A stretch of 64,000 bases of DNA, taken from positions 1-64,000 of the forward strand of contig CAAERQ010000023.1 of assembly GCA_900758475.1 (NCBI GenBank), read 5' to 3'. Below the pieces are notes generated by a model. That model did not search any database. It was not told where the DNA came from and saw only the letters and a list, made by a program, of their open reading frames with translations. Shown here piece after piece: positions 44,282-52,990 of this stretch. How positions within the stretch are numbered: the first letter of the stretch is position 1; every line of letters begins with the position of its first letter. The position numbers were made by a program, and so were the translations under genes. The stretch comes from an uncultured Collinsella sp. (GTDB lineage Bacteria; Actinomycetota; Coriobacteriia; Coriobacteriales; Coriobacteriaceae).

Positions 44282-45139
44282 ATGACCGATAGCAGCAAGA
44301 GCGCGCTCTCCCTTATTAGCACGCACAAAGGGTACAGCGATTCCGAGCAGCGCATTGTCGACTATATATTGGAGCACCAGTCCGAGGCGCCGCGCCTGAC
44401 GGCCGCCCAGCTCTCGCGCGCCGCTGCCACGTCCGAGGCGACGGTTTCGCGCTTTTGCCGCAAGTTGGGCTTTGGCAGCTTCCGCAGCTTTCAGTTTTCG
44501 TTGGCTCGCGACTTGGAGAGTCAGCGCAACGAGGGCCTGACCGACGAGGTCTCGCTCGACAACATGGAGCAGAGCCTAAAAAATATCCTCGCCGCCAAGG
44601 TGAGTGAGCTTAATGCGACCATCGACGGCATTGATCACGACACGTTGGCCGCAGTTGTGCACGCGCTTAAGAATGCCGGCGTTATTGAATTCGCCGCCGT
44701 GGGCAATACGAACGCGGTCGCGCTCGATGCGACATTTAAGTTTTCGCAGCTGGGCCTTCGCTGCATGGCAAGCACCATCAGCGAGACATCAATCGGCTTT
44801 GCGCTCACGTTGCGCCCCGGCGACGTTATCGTGCTGATCTCGAACTCCGGCAAGTCTCGCCGTCTGAATCGCATGGCAAAAGCGGCTCGCGACTGCGGTG
44901 CCACCGTGGTCGTCATCAGCAGCGACAGCAAGTCTCCGCTTGCGCGCCTAGCCGACTACACCTTTAATACCGTCAATCACGAGGCGCTGCTGACAACGGG
45001 CGACTTCGCGTTCTCCAAGATGAGCGCAACGATGATCATCGAGGTCATCTACAACTTCCTGTTGCCCGAAATTGAGGACGCCCGCGAGCATATCAGCTAC
45101 TACGAGGAGCTCATCCAGCCGGATAAGGTCGTGGAGTAG
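44282..45139 (+). CDS. RpiR/MurR-family regulator with SIS domain
   Basis: A 285-residue regulator. The N-terminal helix-turn-helix reads LTAAQLSRAAATSEATVSRFCRKLGFGSFRSFQFSLA (about residues 38-75), the RpiR type, and the C-terminal SIS domain (about 125-260) has VIVLISNSGKSRRLNRMAKAARDCGATVVVIS, which binds sugar phosphates. AGGAGA precedes the ATG. Being divergent from the fructose EIIBCA gene, it probably senses a hexose phosphate and controls fruA; that role is inferred from position. Confidence 0.92.
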   Translation: MTDSSKSALSLISTHKGYSDSEQRIVDYILEHQSEAPRLTAAQLSRAAATSEATVSRFCRKLGFGSFRSFQFSLARDLESQRNEGLTDEVSLDNMEQSLKNILAAKVSELNATIDGIDHDTLAAVVHALKNAGVIEFAAVGNTNAVALDATFKFSQLGLRCMASTISETSIGFALTLRPGDVIVLISNSGKSRRLNRMAKAARDCGATVVVISSDSKSPLARLADYTFNTVNHEALLTTGDFAFSKMSATMIIEVIYNFLLPEIEDAREHISYYEELIQPDKVVE

Positions 45140-45167
45140 ACATTTTGGGGAGCCGGCAAACGCCATT

Positions 45168-45329
45168 CGCCGCGAAACCGGCCTATCTACTACGTTTTAT
45201 CCGTATGGCCCAACCACATGCCGAAAATAGAAAAAACCGCAGGCGTTCTACCTGCGGTTTTCTTTTTGCAATTCTTAGCGTGGTAGCCGATAGCCTATTA
45301 AACGTAGTAGATGGGCCGGTTTCGTGGCG
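45168..45329. repeat. Long inverted repeat I enclosing a terminator
   Basis: CGCCGCGAAACCGGCCTATC... (45168-45197) and 45300-45329 are inverted copies of 30 bp with two wobble-type mismatches. The 102-bp interior contains the bidirectional terminator at 45233. The element lies between the convergent RpiR-type regulator and recN. Confidence 0.85.
45233..45266. terminator. Bidirectional terminator between the RpiR-type gene and recN
   Basis: AAAACCGCAGG pairs exactly with CCTGCGGTTTT around a 7-nt loop, with CTTTTTG downstream on the plus strand and a T-run (complement of the A-run at 45225-45236) on the minus strand. It can serve both convergent genes. Confidence 0.88.
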
Positions 45330-45360
45330 GCCGGGTCGAAAATACATGTGGCGGTTCGGC

Positions 45361-46989
45361 CTAAGCACGCGCTTCTTCCAGCATCTGCCTGGCGTGCGCT
45401 AGGCTTGCCTCCGACTGATCGCCGCTCAGCATTCGGGCGATCTCGGCGGTACGGGCAGCGCCAGTCACCTCGTCCAGATGGGTTTGGGGAACGTCGCCGG
45501 GCTCCTTGCTCACCACGTAGTGTTTGTCGGCCATGACCGCAACCTGTGCCAGGTGCGTTACGACGATGACCTGATGCGTGGCGGCAAGATCGGCCAGCAC
45601 GCCAGCAAGAGCACGGGCGGTGGAGCCACCGACACCGGCATCGACCTCGTCGAACACCAGCGTATCCACGCCGTCCGCATTACCGAGGACAACCTTACTC
45701 GCCAGCATCACGCGGCTCAGCTCGCCGCCCGAGGCGATGCGGCACAATGGACGAGGTGTCAAGCCGGCGCCACTGCGATATAGCAGCTCGTAGCTCGAAG
45801 GGCCTGCCGGCGTCCATTCGGCACGCGGAAGATCGCGCGACTCCCAGACGAGCTCGGCGCCGTCCATCTCCAGGCGCGCCATCTGACGGCCAACCTCGTG
45901 ACAAAAGCGCGGGGCAGCGGTGTTCCGCGCGCGCTTAAGCACCTTGGCGGCAGCAAAAAGATCGTGCTCAGCGTTCCCGAGTGCCTCGCGAGCCTTCTTA
46001 ATCTGCTCATCACCATCATCGACTAGGGACAACAGCTCTTGCGAGCGATCACGCATGGCAAAGACATCATCCATAGTGGGCCCCCACTGACGCAGCAGGC
46101 CCCTAAGATCGGAATACCGCTCGCGCATGCGAGCGAGCTCGCGAGGGTCAAACGCAACGCCATCGCGATAAGCACGCAGCTCATTGGCGCAATCCTCGAG
46201 TGAGATGCAGGCGTCCGTAAGTGCGTCGGCAATGTCACCTAGCTTGCGGTCAACGGTCGCCATGCGTGAAAGCTCGGCCACGGCGCCATTCACGGCATCG
46301 AGCGCTCCCCCTTCGGCGGCAAGCGATGCATGGGCCTCGTTGGCCGTCGCCACCAAAACCTCGGCGTGCTCCGAGCGCGGCAGCAGCTCCTCGAGTTCCT
46401 CGTACTCGCCTGGCTTGGGGTCGACCTCGGTGATACGCTCAAGGGCAAAACGCGCTTCCTCGACGCGACTCCCCTGCGCGCGTGAGGCTTCCTCCACACG
46501 GCGAAGCTCCTTGGCGGCCGCGTGCGAAGCCTTAAAGCAGGTGCGATACTTCTCGAGCGCCTCGAGCGCCGCGCGCCCAGCCCAAGCATCGACCATGGCA
46601 ACATGATGCGCCGGATCGAGCAGACGCTGATGCTCGTGCTGGCCGCACAGATCCATCATCACGCCGACGCGCTCGGAAAGCTCGCGCACGCTGGCGATGC
46701 GTCCGTCAATTTTTACGCGGCTGCGGCCCTCGGCAGAAAGGCTGCGCTGCACGATGAAGCCATCCGTGTCGTGCGGGCCGTCGAACAGGCGCGCCTCGAC
46801 GCTGGCAAGCGCCTCGCCCTCGCGAACCGTCGACGAATCGGCGCGCTCGCCCAAAATAAGCTTGAGCGCCGAAAGCAGCGCGGTCTTGCCAGCACCGGTC
46901 TCACCGGTCAGGACGGTCAAGCCGGCACTCGGCACCAACGTCGCCTCGCGAATGAGTGCAATGTTGGAAACCTGCAGCTCATCGATCAT
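45361..46989 (-). CDS. recN: DNA repair protein RecN
   Basis: SMC-like ATPase that acts early in double-strand-break repair. The 542-residue protein has Walker A GETGAGKTALLSALKLILGERAD near the N-terminus, a LCGQHEHQRLLDP motif specific to RecN, a central coiled-coil region, and ABC signature IASGGELSRVMLASK followed by Walker B LVFDEVDAGVGG and QVIVVTHLAQVA. The start at 46989 (MIDELQV) overlaps nadK by 11 bp and has GGAG 7 nt upstream. The tlyA-nadK-recN order is the usual actinobacterial one. Confidence 0.95.
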   Translation of the reverse strand: MIDELQVSNIALIREATLVPSAGLTVLTGETGAGKTALLSALKLILGERADSSTVREGEALASVEARLFDGPHDTDGFIVQRSLSAEGRSRVKIDGRIASVRELSERVGVMMDLCGQHEHQRLLDPAHHVAMVDAWAGRAALEALEKYRTCFKASHAAAKELRRVEEASRAQGSRVEEARFALERITEVDPKPGEYEELEELLPRSEHAEVLVATANEAHASLAAEGGALDAVNGAVAELSRMATVDRKLGDIADALTDACISLEDCANELRAYRDGVAFDPRELARMRERYSDLRGLLRQWGPTMDDVFAMRDRSQELLSLVDDGDEQIKKAREALGNAEHDLFAAAKVLKRARNTAAPRFCHEVGRQMARLEMDGAELVWESRDLPRAEWTPAGPSSYELLYRSGAGLTPRPLCRIASGGELSRVMLASKVVLGNADGVDTLVFDEVDAGVGGSTARALAGVLADLAATHQVIVVTHLAQVAVMADKHYVVSKEPGDVPQTHLDEVTGAARTAEIARMLSGDQSEASLAHARQMLEEARA

Positions 46990-47839
46990 GACGCACTCCA
47001 TAGAACACGCGACTCACCGAGTTATAGAAGCTCTCGGGACCGTAATCCAGCAGCAGCACATCGCCGGGACCGCGACGCACGGCCACGCTCTCGACCGCGC
47101 CGTCGCAGGTAATAAACTGTCCGTCGATAGCGATGGCAGGCACGCTCGGGCGATCATCGGACATAAAGATTTCGACGACATCACTCGGCGAGGTCAAGAA
47201 GGCGCGAGCCTGAATGGTATGCGGAGCAATCGGCACGCAAACCATACCCGTATAATCGGGGCTCACGATAGGGCCGCCGGCGGAAAGCGCATAGCCGGTG
47301 GAGCCGGTCGCCGTCGACACGACCACACCATCGCCGCGCAAGCGATCGATATGATGGCCAGAAACGGTGATGTCAAACTCGACCATATCGGACAGGGGTC
47401 CGCGCGTAAGCGCCATATCGTTGAGGGCAAACGTGCGCACGACGTCCTTCGTGCCATCATCGCGCACCGAGACGATATCCGCGGCGATGGTGGCGCGGCG
47501 GCTCACGTGGAGCTCACCGGACAGGGCATCGCTCACAACCTGCAAAATATCGCGTTCCTCGGGGCTCGCGGCGGTCAAAAAACCCAAATGACCATAGGAA
47601 AGCCCCAAAATGGGAATCTCGCGGTAATTGAGGATACGGGCGGCCCGCAGCAACGTGCCGTCGCCGCCGAGCGTAATGACCAGGTCGGCATCGTCAACAT
47701 CGGGCGTGCTCTGGATCTTGGAACGCTGGTCGGCAGCCCATGCAACCTCGTAGCCCTGGCGCGAAAGCCAAAGCTCGAGCATCAGGCCGCTCTCGACTGC
47801 CTCTTGCTTGTAGTAATTGGGAACCAGAAAGACCTTCAT
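46979..47839 (-). CDS. nadK: NAD kinase
   Basis: Phosphorylates NAD to NADP in the cytoplasm. The 286-residue enzyme has the GGDGT motif (ITLGGDGTLLRAAR, about residue 57), ILGLSYGHLGFLT, ALNDMAL and GDGVVVSTATGSTGYALSAGGPIV, all standard for the family. It overlaps tlyA by four bases (ATGA) and recN by eleven, so the three are translated together. Confidence 0.95.
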   Translation of the reverse strand: MKVFLVPNYYKQEAVESGLMLELWLSRQGYEVAWAADQRSKIQSTPDVDDADLVITLGGDGTLLRAARILNYREIPILGLSYGHLGFLTAASPEERDILQVVSDALSGELHVSRRATIAADIVSVRDDGTKDVVRTFALNDMALTRGPLSDMVEFDITVSGHHIDRLRGDGVVVSTATGSTGYALSAGGPIVSPDYTGMVCVPIAPHTIQARAFLTSPSDVVEIFMSDDRPSVPAIAIDGQFITCDGAVESVAVRRGPGDVLLLDYGPESFYNSVSRVFYGVRHDR

Positions 47840-48648
47840 AGCGTTGCAGCTTTCTCGCTCAAAACCGATACCTGGGATTGCAGCTCATCGTCGGCGCGCT
47901 CCCCGGGGGCAAACCTCGTGCCGTACAGGAAAAACTCGACGTTGCCCTTGGCACCATGGATAGGCGATACGCACACGTCGACCGGGAACAGGCCCTTAGC
48001 GGCAAAGAGTTCAATCGCCGCCACAAGCGTATCGCGGCGGACGACGGGGTCGGTAACGATGCCGCCCTCGCCCACCAGCGCAGCCGGCGCCTCAAACTGC
48101 GGCTTTACGAGCGTGCAAAACGAACCCGAAGGCTTCAGACACGCCAGCACGGCGTCGATGATATTCGCGATACTTGTAAACGACACATCGCACACGGCCA
48201 GATCGATAGCGCCGCCGTAGCCGAGCTCGGGCAGCTGCGTCACATTCGTGCGCTCGTGGAGCGTCACGCGATCGTCCTGACGAAGCGACCAATCGAACTG
48301 AGCACGGCCCACGTCGACCGAAACGACCGTGGCGGCGCCGCGCTTGAGCAGGCAATCGGTAAAGCCGCCGGTAGAGCAGCCTACGTCCAGGCAGGCAAGG
48401 TCCGTCGGATCGATCCCAAACGCATCGAGCGCGCCCTCGAGCTTGAGCCCGCCGCGCCCAACGTACGGAATGCGCCCCTTAACGTGCAGTGGCAGGCCCG
48501 GCGTCACCTTGAGCCCCGGAGAGGTCAACCGCTCACCGCCGCTCGAAACCAAGCCGGCCATAAGAGTGCGAAGGGCATCCGCGCGATCGGCGCAGATGCC
48601 CTGTGAAATCAGTTCGTCATCGAGACGCACGCGTTTCATGAATGCCAT
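47836..48648 (-). CDS. tlyA: TlyA-family rRNA 2'-O-methyltransferase
   Basis: A 270-residue protein with an N-terminal S4-like RNA-binding domain (RLDDELISQGICADRADALRTLMAG) and an FtsJ-like methyltransferase domain with CLDVGCSTGGFTDCLLKRGA as the SAM loop and LVKPQFEA. In mycobacteria TlyA methylates 16S C1409 and 23S C1920 and sets capreomycin sensitivity. The ATG at 48648 overlaps the xseB stop as TGATG; a second ATG at 48639 (MKRVRLDDE) is also possible. It overlaps nadK by 4 bp. Confidence 0.92.
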   Translation of the reverse strand: MAFMKRVRLDDELISQGICADRADALRTLMAGLVSSGGERLTSPGLKVTPGLPLHVKGRIPYVGRGGLKLEGALDAFGIDPTDLACLDVGCSTGGFTDCLLKRGAATVVSVDVGRAQFDWSLRQDDRVTLHERTNVTQLPELGYGGAIDLAVCDVSFTSIANIIDAVLACLKPSGSFCTLVKPQFEAPAALVGEGGIVTDPVVRRDTLVAAIELFAAKGLFPVDVCVSPIHGAKGNVEFFLYGTRFAPGERADDELQSQVSVLSEKAATL

Positions 48649-48914
48649 CAACCATTCGTATCCGGGGATGCAGCCTGTCTATCTTGGGACTCGTTTGCCG
48701 CATCCTCATCGTATTCCTGCTCGAGCTTGTCGGCCTCACGCGGCGTCAGCTCAAACTTGTCGACGATATCGACCGCACGGGAGCCCAGCTCAATCGCCTC
48801 GTCAAACAAATCGAGCGAACGCTCCAAGGACGTATCCTTGGAGCGAACGGTGGCGATGATCTGGTCCAAGCGGTCCGATATCTCATCGAAGTTGCGGACG
48901 GAACCCTCTGGCAT
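48648..48914 (-). CDS. xseB: Exodeoxyribonuclease VII small subunit
   Basis: An 88-residue protein with the XseB pattern: FDEISDRLDQIIATVRSKDTSLERSLDLFDEAIEL, where the E-L-D spacing of the helical hairpin is typical. The last 20 residues are polar and variable. It assists the large nuclease subunit XseA in digesting single-stranded DNA. XseA usually lies directly upstream, but here nusB is upstream and no xseA is in the window. GAGGAG precedes the ATG. The pair may be split to another locus. Confidence 0.88.
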   Translation of the reverse strand: MPEGSVRNFDEISDRLDQIIATVRSKDTSLERSLDLFDEAIELGSRAVDIVDKFELTPREADKLEQEYDEDAANESQDRQAASPDTNG

Positions 48915-48916
48915 GG

Positions 48917-49504
48917 CTACTCCTCGACGGAGTCGGCCTCGACGGCCTCAGCAGCGTCCGCATCCTCGGCAAGTACACCGGCGGCAGCCTGAGCGGCAGC
49001 GACCTTGGCGGCCGCCTCGGCAGCCTGTGCCTCCTCGCGAGCGCGATCCTCGGCCAGCAGCTCTTGGTACAGGTCCTCGCCCGGCAGTTCCTCGCTGCGA
49101 GCGATCTTGCCCAGCACGCCGTTGACAAACGATGCGGACTGGTCGGTACCATAAGCCTTAGCAATCTCGACCGCCTCGTTGATGACGATGGCGTCCGAGA
49201 CCTCTTCGTCGGTAAGGAAGCGCATCTCGTAGACGGCGATACGCAGCAGGTTGCGGTCGGCACCGGGCATGCGCATAAGATCCCAGTTCTTGGCGACGGC
49301 GCGCAGGGCACAATCGATGCGATCGATGTGCTCGTAGGCACCGCGGCAAAGCTCCAGTGCATAGGGGTCGAGGGGACCCTTCGAGATCAGGAAATCGCCC
49401 TCGAGGACGCGCTCGAGCGGACTGTCCGTGGCCTCGGCCTGGAACAGCAGCTGCAGCGCCTGACTGCGGGCAAGCGTGCGCCCGCGATAAACCTTAAGGC
49501 TCAA
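48917..49504 (-). CDS. nusB: Transcription antitermination factor NusB with acidic tail
   Basis: Binds boxA RNA with NusE (S10) during rRNA transcription. The 195-residue protein starts MSLKVYRGRTLARSQALQLLFQAEA (RNA-binding Arg-rich start) and has the family core RNLLRIAVYEMRFL and DAIVINEAVEIAKAYGTDQSASFVNGVLGKIA. A normal NusB ends there, at about residue 145; this one adds about 50 residues rich in Ala, Glu and Asp. The start codon is TTG at 49504, supported by AAGGAG 5-6 nt upstream. It lies 2 bp before xseB. Confidence 0.93.
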   Translation of the reverse strand: MSLKVYRGRTLARSQALQLLFQAEATDSPLERVLEGDFLISKGPLDPYALELCRGAYEHIDRIDCALRAVAKNWDLMRMPGADRNLLRIAVYEMRFLTDEEVSDAIVINEAVEIAKAYGTDQSASFVNGVLGKIARSEELPGEDLYQELLAEDRAREEAQAAEAAAKVAAAQAAAGVLAEDADAAEAVEADSVEE

Positions 49505-49507
49505 AGG

Positions 49508-49870
49508 TTACTCCTTGGGGAAAACGAGGCCGTCAATGCAAACGTCAACGCGTTCGACCTCGACGCCCACCTGGGCATCGATGGCGGCGACCACGGCGGC
49601 GCGAACGGCCTCGGCGAGTTTCTTGAACGGATAGCCAAAGAACACCACGACACGCACGGTGAGTGCGAGCTTGTCGCCGACGACCTCGGCCTCGACCGCC
49701 GGCTCGGAAGCCGGGGCCTTGGACGAGAGCATCATGGAGACAAGGTTGGTGGCAAGGTCCTTGACGCCAACGGAGGCGATGCCCTCGACATCCGACACGG
49801 CGCGCGAGACGATGGCGGTCAGAACATCGGGCGAAATGCCGATGCCGTCAATCTTGATTTCCTGGGGCAT
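49508..49870 (-). CDS. Asp23/Gls24 family envelope stress protein
   Basis: A 120-residue protein matching the Asp23/Gls24 domain: ISPDVLTAIVSRAVSDVEGIASVG at the start and a central beta-rich LTVRVVVFFGYPFKKLAEAVRAAVVAAI with VDVCIDGLVF at the end. In Firmicutes a member of this family sits next to nusB in the same way. The function is a cell-envelope or stress role without a known reaction. AGGAGG precedes the ATG. Three bases separate it from nusB. Confidence 0.9.
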   Translation of the reverse strand: MPQEIKIDGIGISPDVLTAIVSRAVSDVEGIASVGVKDLATNLVSMMLSSKAPASEPAVEAEVVGDKLALTVRVVVFFGYPFKKLAEAVRAAVVAAIDAQVGVEVERVDVCIDGLVFPKE

Positions 49871-49894
49871 GAGTCCTCCTAGAAGAGTTGGTTG

Positions 49895-50458
49895 CTAGAC
49901 GCGGGAGACGAACTTGCCGTCGCGGGTGTCAACCTTAATGACCTCGCCCTCGTTGAGGTACATGGGGACCTGGATGACAGCACCGGTGTCGATCGTGGCC
50001 GGCTTGGTAGAGCCCTGGACGGTGTCGCCCTTAAAGCCCGGGTCGGTCTGGACGATGGTGGTCTCGATGAACATCGGCGGGGTCACGCCCATGAGCTCAT
50101 CGTCGGCGAAGAGCAGCTGGCAGATGTCGTTCTCGCGCAGCCACTTGGAGTTCTCGCCCACCATGTCCTCGGGAACGGGAACCTGCTCATAGGTCTCATT
50201 GTCCATGAAGATGTAGTCGGCGCCATCGTTGTAGAGGTACTGGAACTCACGGGTGGTGAGCATAACGCTCTCGAACTTGGTGCCGGCGTTGCAGGTGTTC
50301 TCGACGACGCGGCCGCTCTTGATGTCGCGGGTCTTGTAGCGCACAAACGCGCCGCCCTTGCCCGGCTTGACATGCTGGAACTCGACGATGGTGTAGACCT
50401 TGTCCTTAATGCGGAGACCGAGGCCGTTCTTGAAGTCGGCGGTAGAAATGGTAGGCAT
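49895..50458 (-). CDS. efp: Elongation factor P
   Basis: Relieves ribosome stalling at proline runs. The 187-residue protein has three beta-barrel domains with EFQHVKPGKGGAFVRYKTRDI, where the lysine of PGKGG is the site modified in other species, and the C-terminal signature GSTKPATIDTGAVIQVPMYLNEGEVIKVDTR. No epmA-like gene is seen here. I chose the ATG at 50458 (MPTISTADF), with AAAGG upstream. It follows a terminator after pepP, so it begins a new transcript: efp, asp23, nusB, xseB, tlyA, nadK, recN. Confidence 0.96.
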   Translation of the reverse strand: MPTISTADFKNGLGLRIKDKVYTIVEFQHVKPGKGGAFVRYKTRDIKSGRVVENTCNAGTKFESVMLTTREFQYLYNDGADYIFMDNETYEQVPVPEDMVGENSKWLRENDICQLLFADDELMGVTPPMFIETTIVQTDPGFKGDTVQGSTKPATIDTGAVIQVPMYLNEGEVIKVDTRDGKFVSRV

Positions 50459-50551
50459 AGCGACCTTTCTTGTTATGGGCAGAACGCACAAGCGTCCAAA
50501 TTACATACGACCGAAATTATACACTTGCAGACGGCGCCTGCAGCGAGCGCA

Positions 50552-50595
50552 TAAAAAGAGAACGCGGGGCGTCCGAATCGAACCGGACGCCCCGC
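50552..50595 (-). terminator. Terminator after pepP
   Basis: On the minus strand GCGGGGCGTCCG pairs exactly with CGGACGCCCCGC over an 8-nt loop, followed by GTTCTCTTTTTA. It lies 22 bp past the pepP stop. Confidence 0.9.
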
Positions 50596-50617
50596 CCCAA
50601 AAATCTATCGAAATGGG

Positions 50618-51748
50618 CTAGCAGTCGATGACGTGCAGGTCGTGCGGGGTCTTGGTGAAGGGCTCGTAGCCGTTCTCGGTGACCACGCCGTAGTCCTCCA
50701 GGCGCACGCCGCCCACACCGGGCAGATACACGCCGGGCTCCATGGTGATAACCGAGCCGACCTCGATGGTGTTCTTGCTGCGGTTGAAGTTGGGCAGCTC
50801 ATGGATGTCGATACCCACGCCGTGGCCCAGACCGTGGTTGTAGTAATCGCCATAGCCGGCATCGCCGATGATCTTCTTGGAAAGCTTAAAAATGTCATTG
50901 CCCTCGACGCCCGGATGGATGGCGGCGACGCATTCCTCGTGCGTACGGCGCACGAGCGCGTACAGATCGAGCTGCTCCTGGGTAGGCTCGCCCATCACGA
51001 CGGTGCGCGTCATGTCGGAACGATAATCGCAGTAGCCCGCGCCGTAATCCATGAGGACGAAGTCGCCCTTCTCGATCACGCGGTCACTCGGCACGGCGTG
51101 CGGGTTGGCGGTGTTGGGACCGCTCGCCACGATGGAGCCGAAGGCCAGGCTGTCGGCGCCGTTGGCGAACATAAAGTTCTCGAGCTCGTTGCGAACCTGC
51201 TTCTCGGTCATACCGGGCTTAATAAAGCCGAGCATATGCTGGAAGGCGGCATCGGTGATCGACTGTGCATGGCGCATGAGCTCGATCTCCTCGGCGTCCT
51301 TGATGGCGCGCATCTTGCGGATGTCATCATGCATCAGCGGCAACATGCAGGCGACGGAACGGTCCTCCAGACCACGCTGAATACCCTGGTAGAAGTTGAT
51401 CTGCATGTCGTCCTCGACGGCGCAGACGCGGCACTTGTTGGCCGCGATCTTGCCGGCGACCCAACCGGGGATGGTGCCCTCGTCCATATCGTAGACCCAA
51501 GGGCTGCCGGCGGGCGTGTTCTCCTCAAAGCTGTTGAGGTAGCGCGAGTCGGTATGGAACAGGCACTGGTCAGCCGTAATAAACGCCGCGTGCGGGAACT
51601 CGAAGGTGTAGTCGAAGACGCCCTTCACGCCCGTGAGCCAACGAAGATTGGCCTCGTCGCGTACCACGATAGCGTCGTAGCCGCGCTCGACCATCAGGGC
51701 ACGGACACGTTCGATACGACCGGCAGGACCGGCAGCAAACTCAGACAT
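50618..51748 (-). CDS. pepP: M24-family Xaa-Pro peptidase
   Basis: Cleaves N-terminal residues before proline. The 376-residue enzyme has a non-catalytic N-terminal domain and a pita-bread fold with the five metal ligands visible: Asp in LMDYGAGYC, Asp in YRSDMTRTVV, His in NHGLGHGVGIDIHE, Glu in TMEPGVYLPG and Glu in VRLEDYGVV. AAAGGA precedes the ATG. The pepP-efp order is common in Gram-positive bacteria, fitting a shared theme of proline-rich protein synthesis and turnover. A prolidase (PepQ) activity is also possible. Confidence 0.92.
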   Translation of the reverse strand: MSEFAAGPAGRIERVRALMVERGYDAIVVRDEANLRWLTGVKGVFDYTFEFPHAAFITADQCLFHTDSRYLNSFEENTPAGSPWVYDMDEGTIPGWVAGKIAANKCRVCAVEDDMQINFYQGIQRGLEDRSVACMLPLMHDDIRKMRAIKDAEEIELMRHAQSITDAAFQHMLGFIKPGMTEKQVRNELENFMFANGADSLAFGSIVASGPNTANPHAVPSDRVIEKGDFVLMDYGAGYCDYRSDMTRTVVMGEPTQEQLDLYALVRRTHEECVAAIHPGVEGNDIFKLSKKIIGDAGYGDYYNHGLGHGVGIDIHELPNFNRSKNTIEVGSVITMEPGVYLPGVGGVRLEDYGVVTENGYEPFTKTPHDLHVIDC

Positions 51749-51780
51749 GCAGATTCCTTTCTTGTTGTCTCAAAAAGTGC

Positions 51781-51843
51781 GGGACGGGTCTCAACCGAAC
51801 GTCGGAATCGCATGCGAACCGCAACCGATTGGAAACCCGTCCC
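51781..51843. repeat. Short-armed palindromic element L
   Basis: GGGACGGGT (51781-51789) pairs with ACCCGTCCC (51835-51843). The 45-nt interior holds the perfect 10-bp palindrome TCGCATGCGA (51808-51817). It lies between aroB-like and pepP on the minus strand. The GGGACGG start is shared with element A. Confidence 0.6.
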
Positions 51844-51880
51844 TCAACATGATACGAAAGACGATGGATGTCAATAAATC

Positions 51881-52990
51881 TTAGAGAAGTTCTTTGCGAG
51901 AAGCCAAGTAGGCGTGAGCATGGCGCTCAAGAACCTCGTCCTCAACGCTCGTTAGACGAATGGCGCCGAGCGCCGCGGGCAGCGGCAACATGCTGCGGTT
52001 CGAGCGGGCGAACTGCTGCTTACGGAACTCCTCGATAAACGCCGTGGGCTCCAGGTCGAAGGCAAGCTCCTCGATGCCAAAGTCCTCCAGGCAGTCATCG
52101 ACCTCAAAAACGTAATCGATATCGAAGTCGCAGGCATCATGTGCTAGGCGCGCCTCAAAGCGCATGCCCTCGGACAACAGCTGGTAGGCAGAGACCTGCG
52201 AAGCGGTATCGCCCAAGCAGGCGCGCAGGGTACGCTCCCCCATCTTGCCAAAATCGAGCGCATGGCGGGCGCTCGGGTTCGTAGCCATCAGTACGTCCTT
52301 GCGGGCAGTCTGAGACCACTGAACGGCATTGACGAGCGCGACCTCCTCGCCCGCGAGAATCTCGGGGACGGTCTCGGTAAACTGATTCCAACGGGACTTG
52401 CTGCTCGAAAGCATGGTGCCAACAAGTACCGCATAGCCAAGCTTGAGGTCCTCGGGGTCCATCTCGCGAACAAGGTCGAGGTCACACACGACCAAGCCCG
52501 GCTCGGGACGGAACGCGATAGCGGGAAGCGCATTCGCCGACGAGGCGACGAGCGGCTTCATGGTCGTCGCGACCGTGAGCATGGCGTCGAACGTCGTCGG
52601 CAGCAAGGCGCACTCGGTGCGACCGCACCACTGATTGGCACACCAGCAAACGACCGAGCAGGTTGCGACATCGCCAACAGCAACAACGAGATCGTCGCAG
52701 GTAATGCCGTTAGCTGACAGCGCGCCAAAGACGGTATCGGCATCGGCCAGCGTAGCGCCGGCAGGAGAAACCTCGAGGGCGAGCAGCGACACGGCAAACC
52801 CGGCGTCGACCAGCGCATGCTCGACGACCTCGCCAAAACGCTCGGATGTGGCGTCGTTCCAAACCACCATCGCGCGCTTAGGCTTGCCCACAGCCGAGGC
52901 AAACATGCGCGACAGTTCCTCAAACGCGCCAAGACCGACGCGGACATCGACACTGCGGTTTTGGAAATTGATAAGTTGACGGCGAATCAT
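51881..52990 (-). CDS. AroB-like protein lacking the expected zinc ligands
   Basis: The 369-residue product lies next to aroK, where actinobacteria have aroB (3-dehydroquinate synthase), and its overall layout fits: a nucleotide-binding N-terminal part, LVVAVGDVATCSVV in place of the GGGxxxDxxGF loop, and ALLPTTFDAMLTVATT in place of the LPTTLLAQVDSSVGGK loop. The metal-site segments have changed. The AEVIKYG region reads LGYAVLVG, NFGHTxGHA reads DFGKMGERTLRA (about residues 246-257), and HGEAVAIGM reads SEGMRFEARLA (about 273-283). All three usual zinc ligands thus look absent. The start at 52990 overlaps the aroK stop as ATGA. It may be inactive, use another chemistry, or be a non-AroB member of the fold. 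Confidence 0.7.
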   Translation of the reverse strand: MIRRQLINFQNRSVDVRVGLGAFEELSRMFASAVGKPKRAMVVWNDATSERFGEVVEHALVDAGFAVSLLALEVSPAGATLADADTVFGALSANGITCDDLVVAVGDVATCSVVCWCANQWCGRTECALLPTTFDAMLTVATTMKPLVASSANALPAIAFRPEPGLVVCDLDLVREMDPEDLKLGYAVLVGTMLSSSKSRWNQFTETVPEILAGEEVALVNAVQWSQTARKDVLMATNPSARHALDFGKMGERTLRACLGDTASQVSAYQLLSEGMRFEARLAHDACDFDIDYVFEVDDCLEDFGIEELAFDLEPTAFIEEFRKQQFARSNRSMLPLPAALGAIRLTSVEDEVLERHAHAYLASRKELL

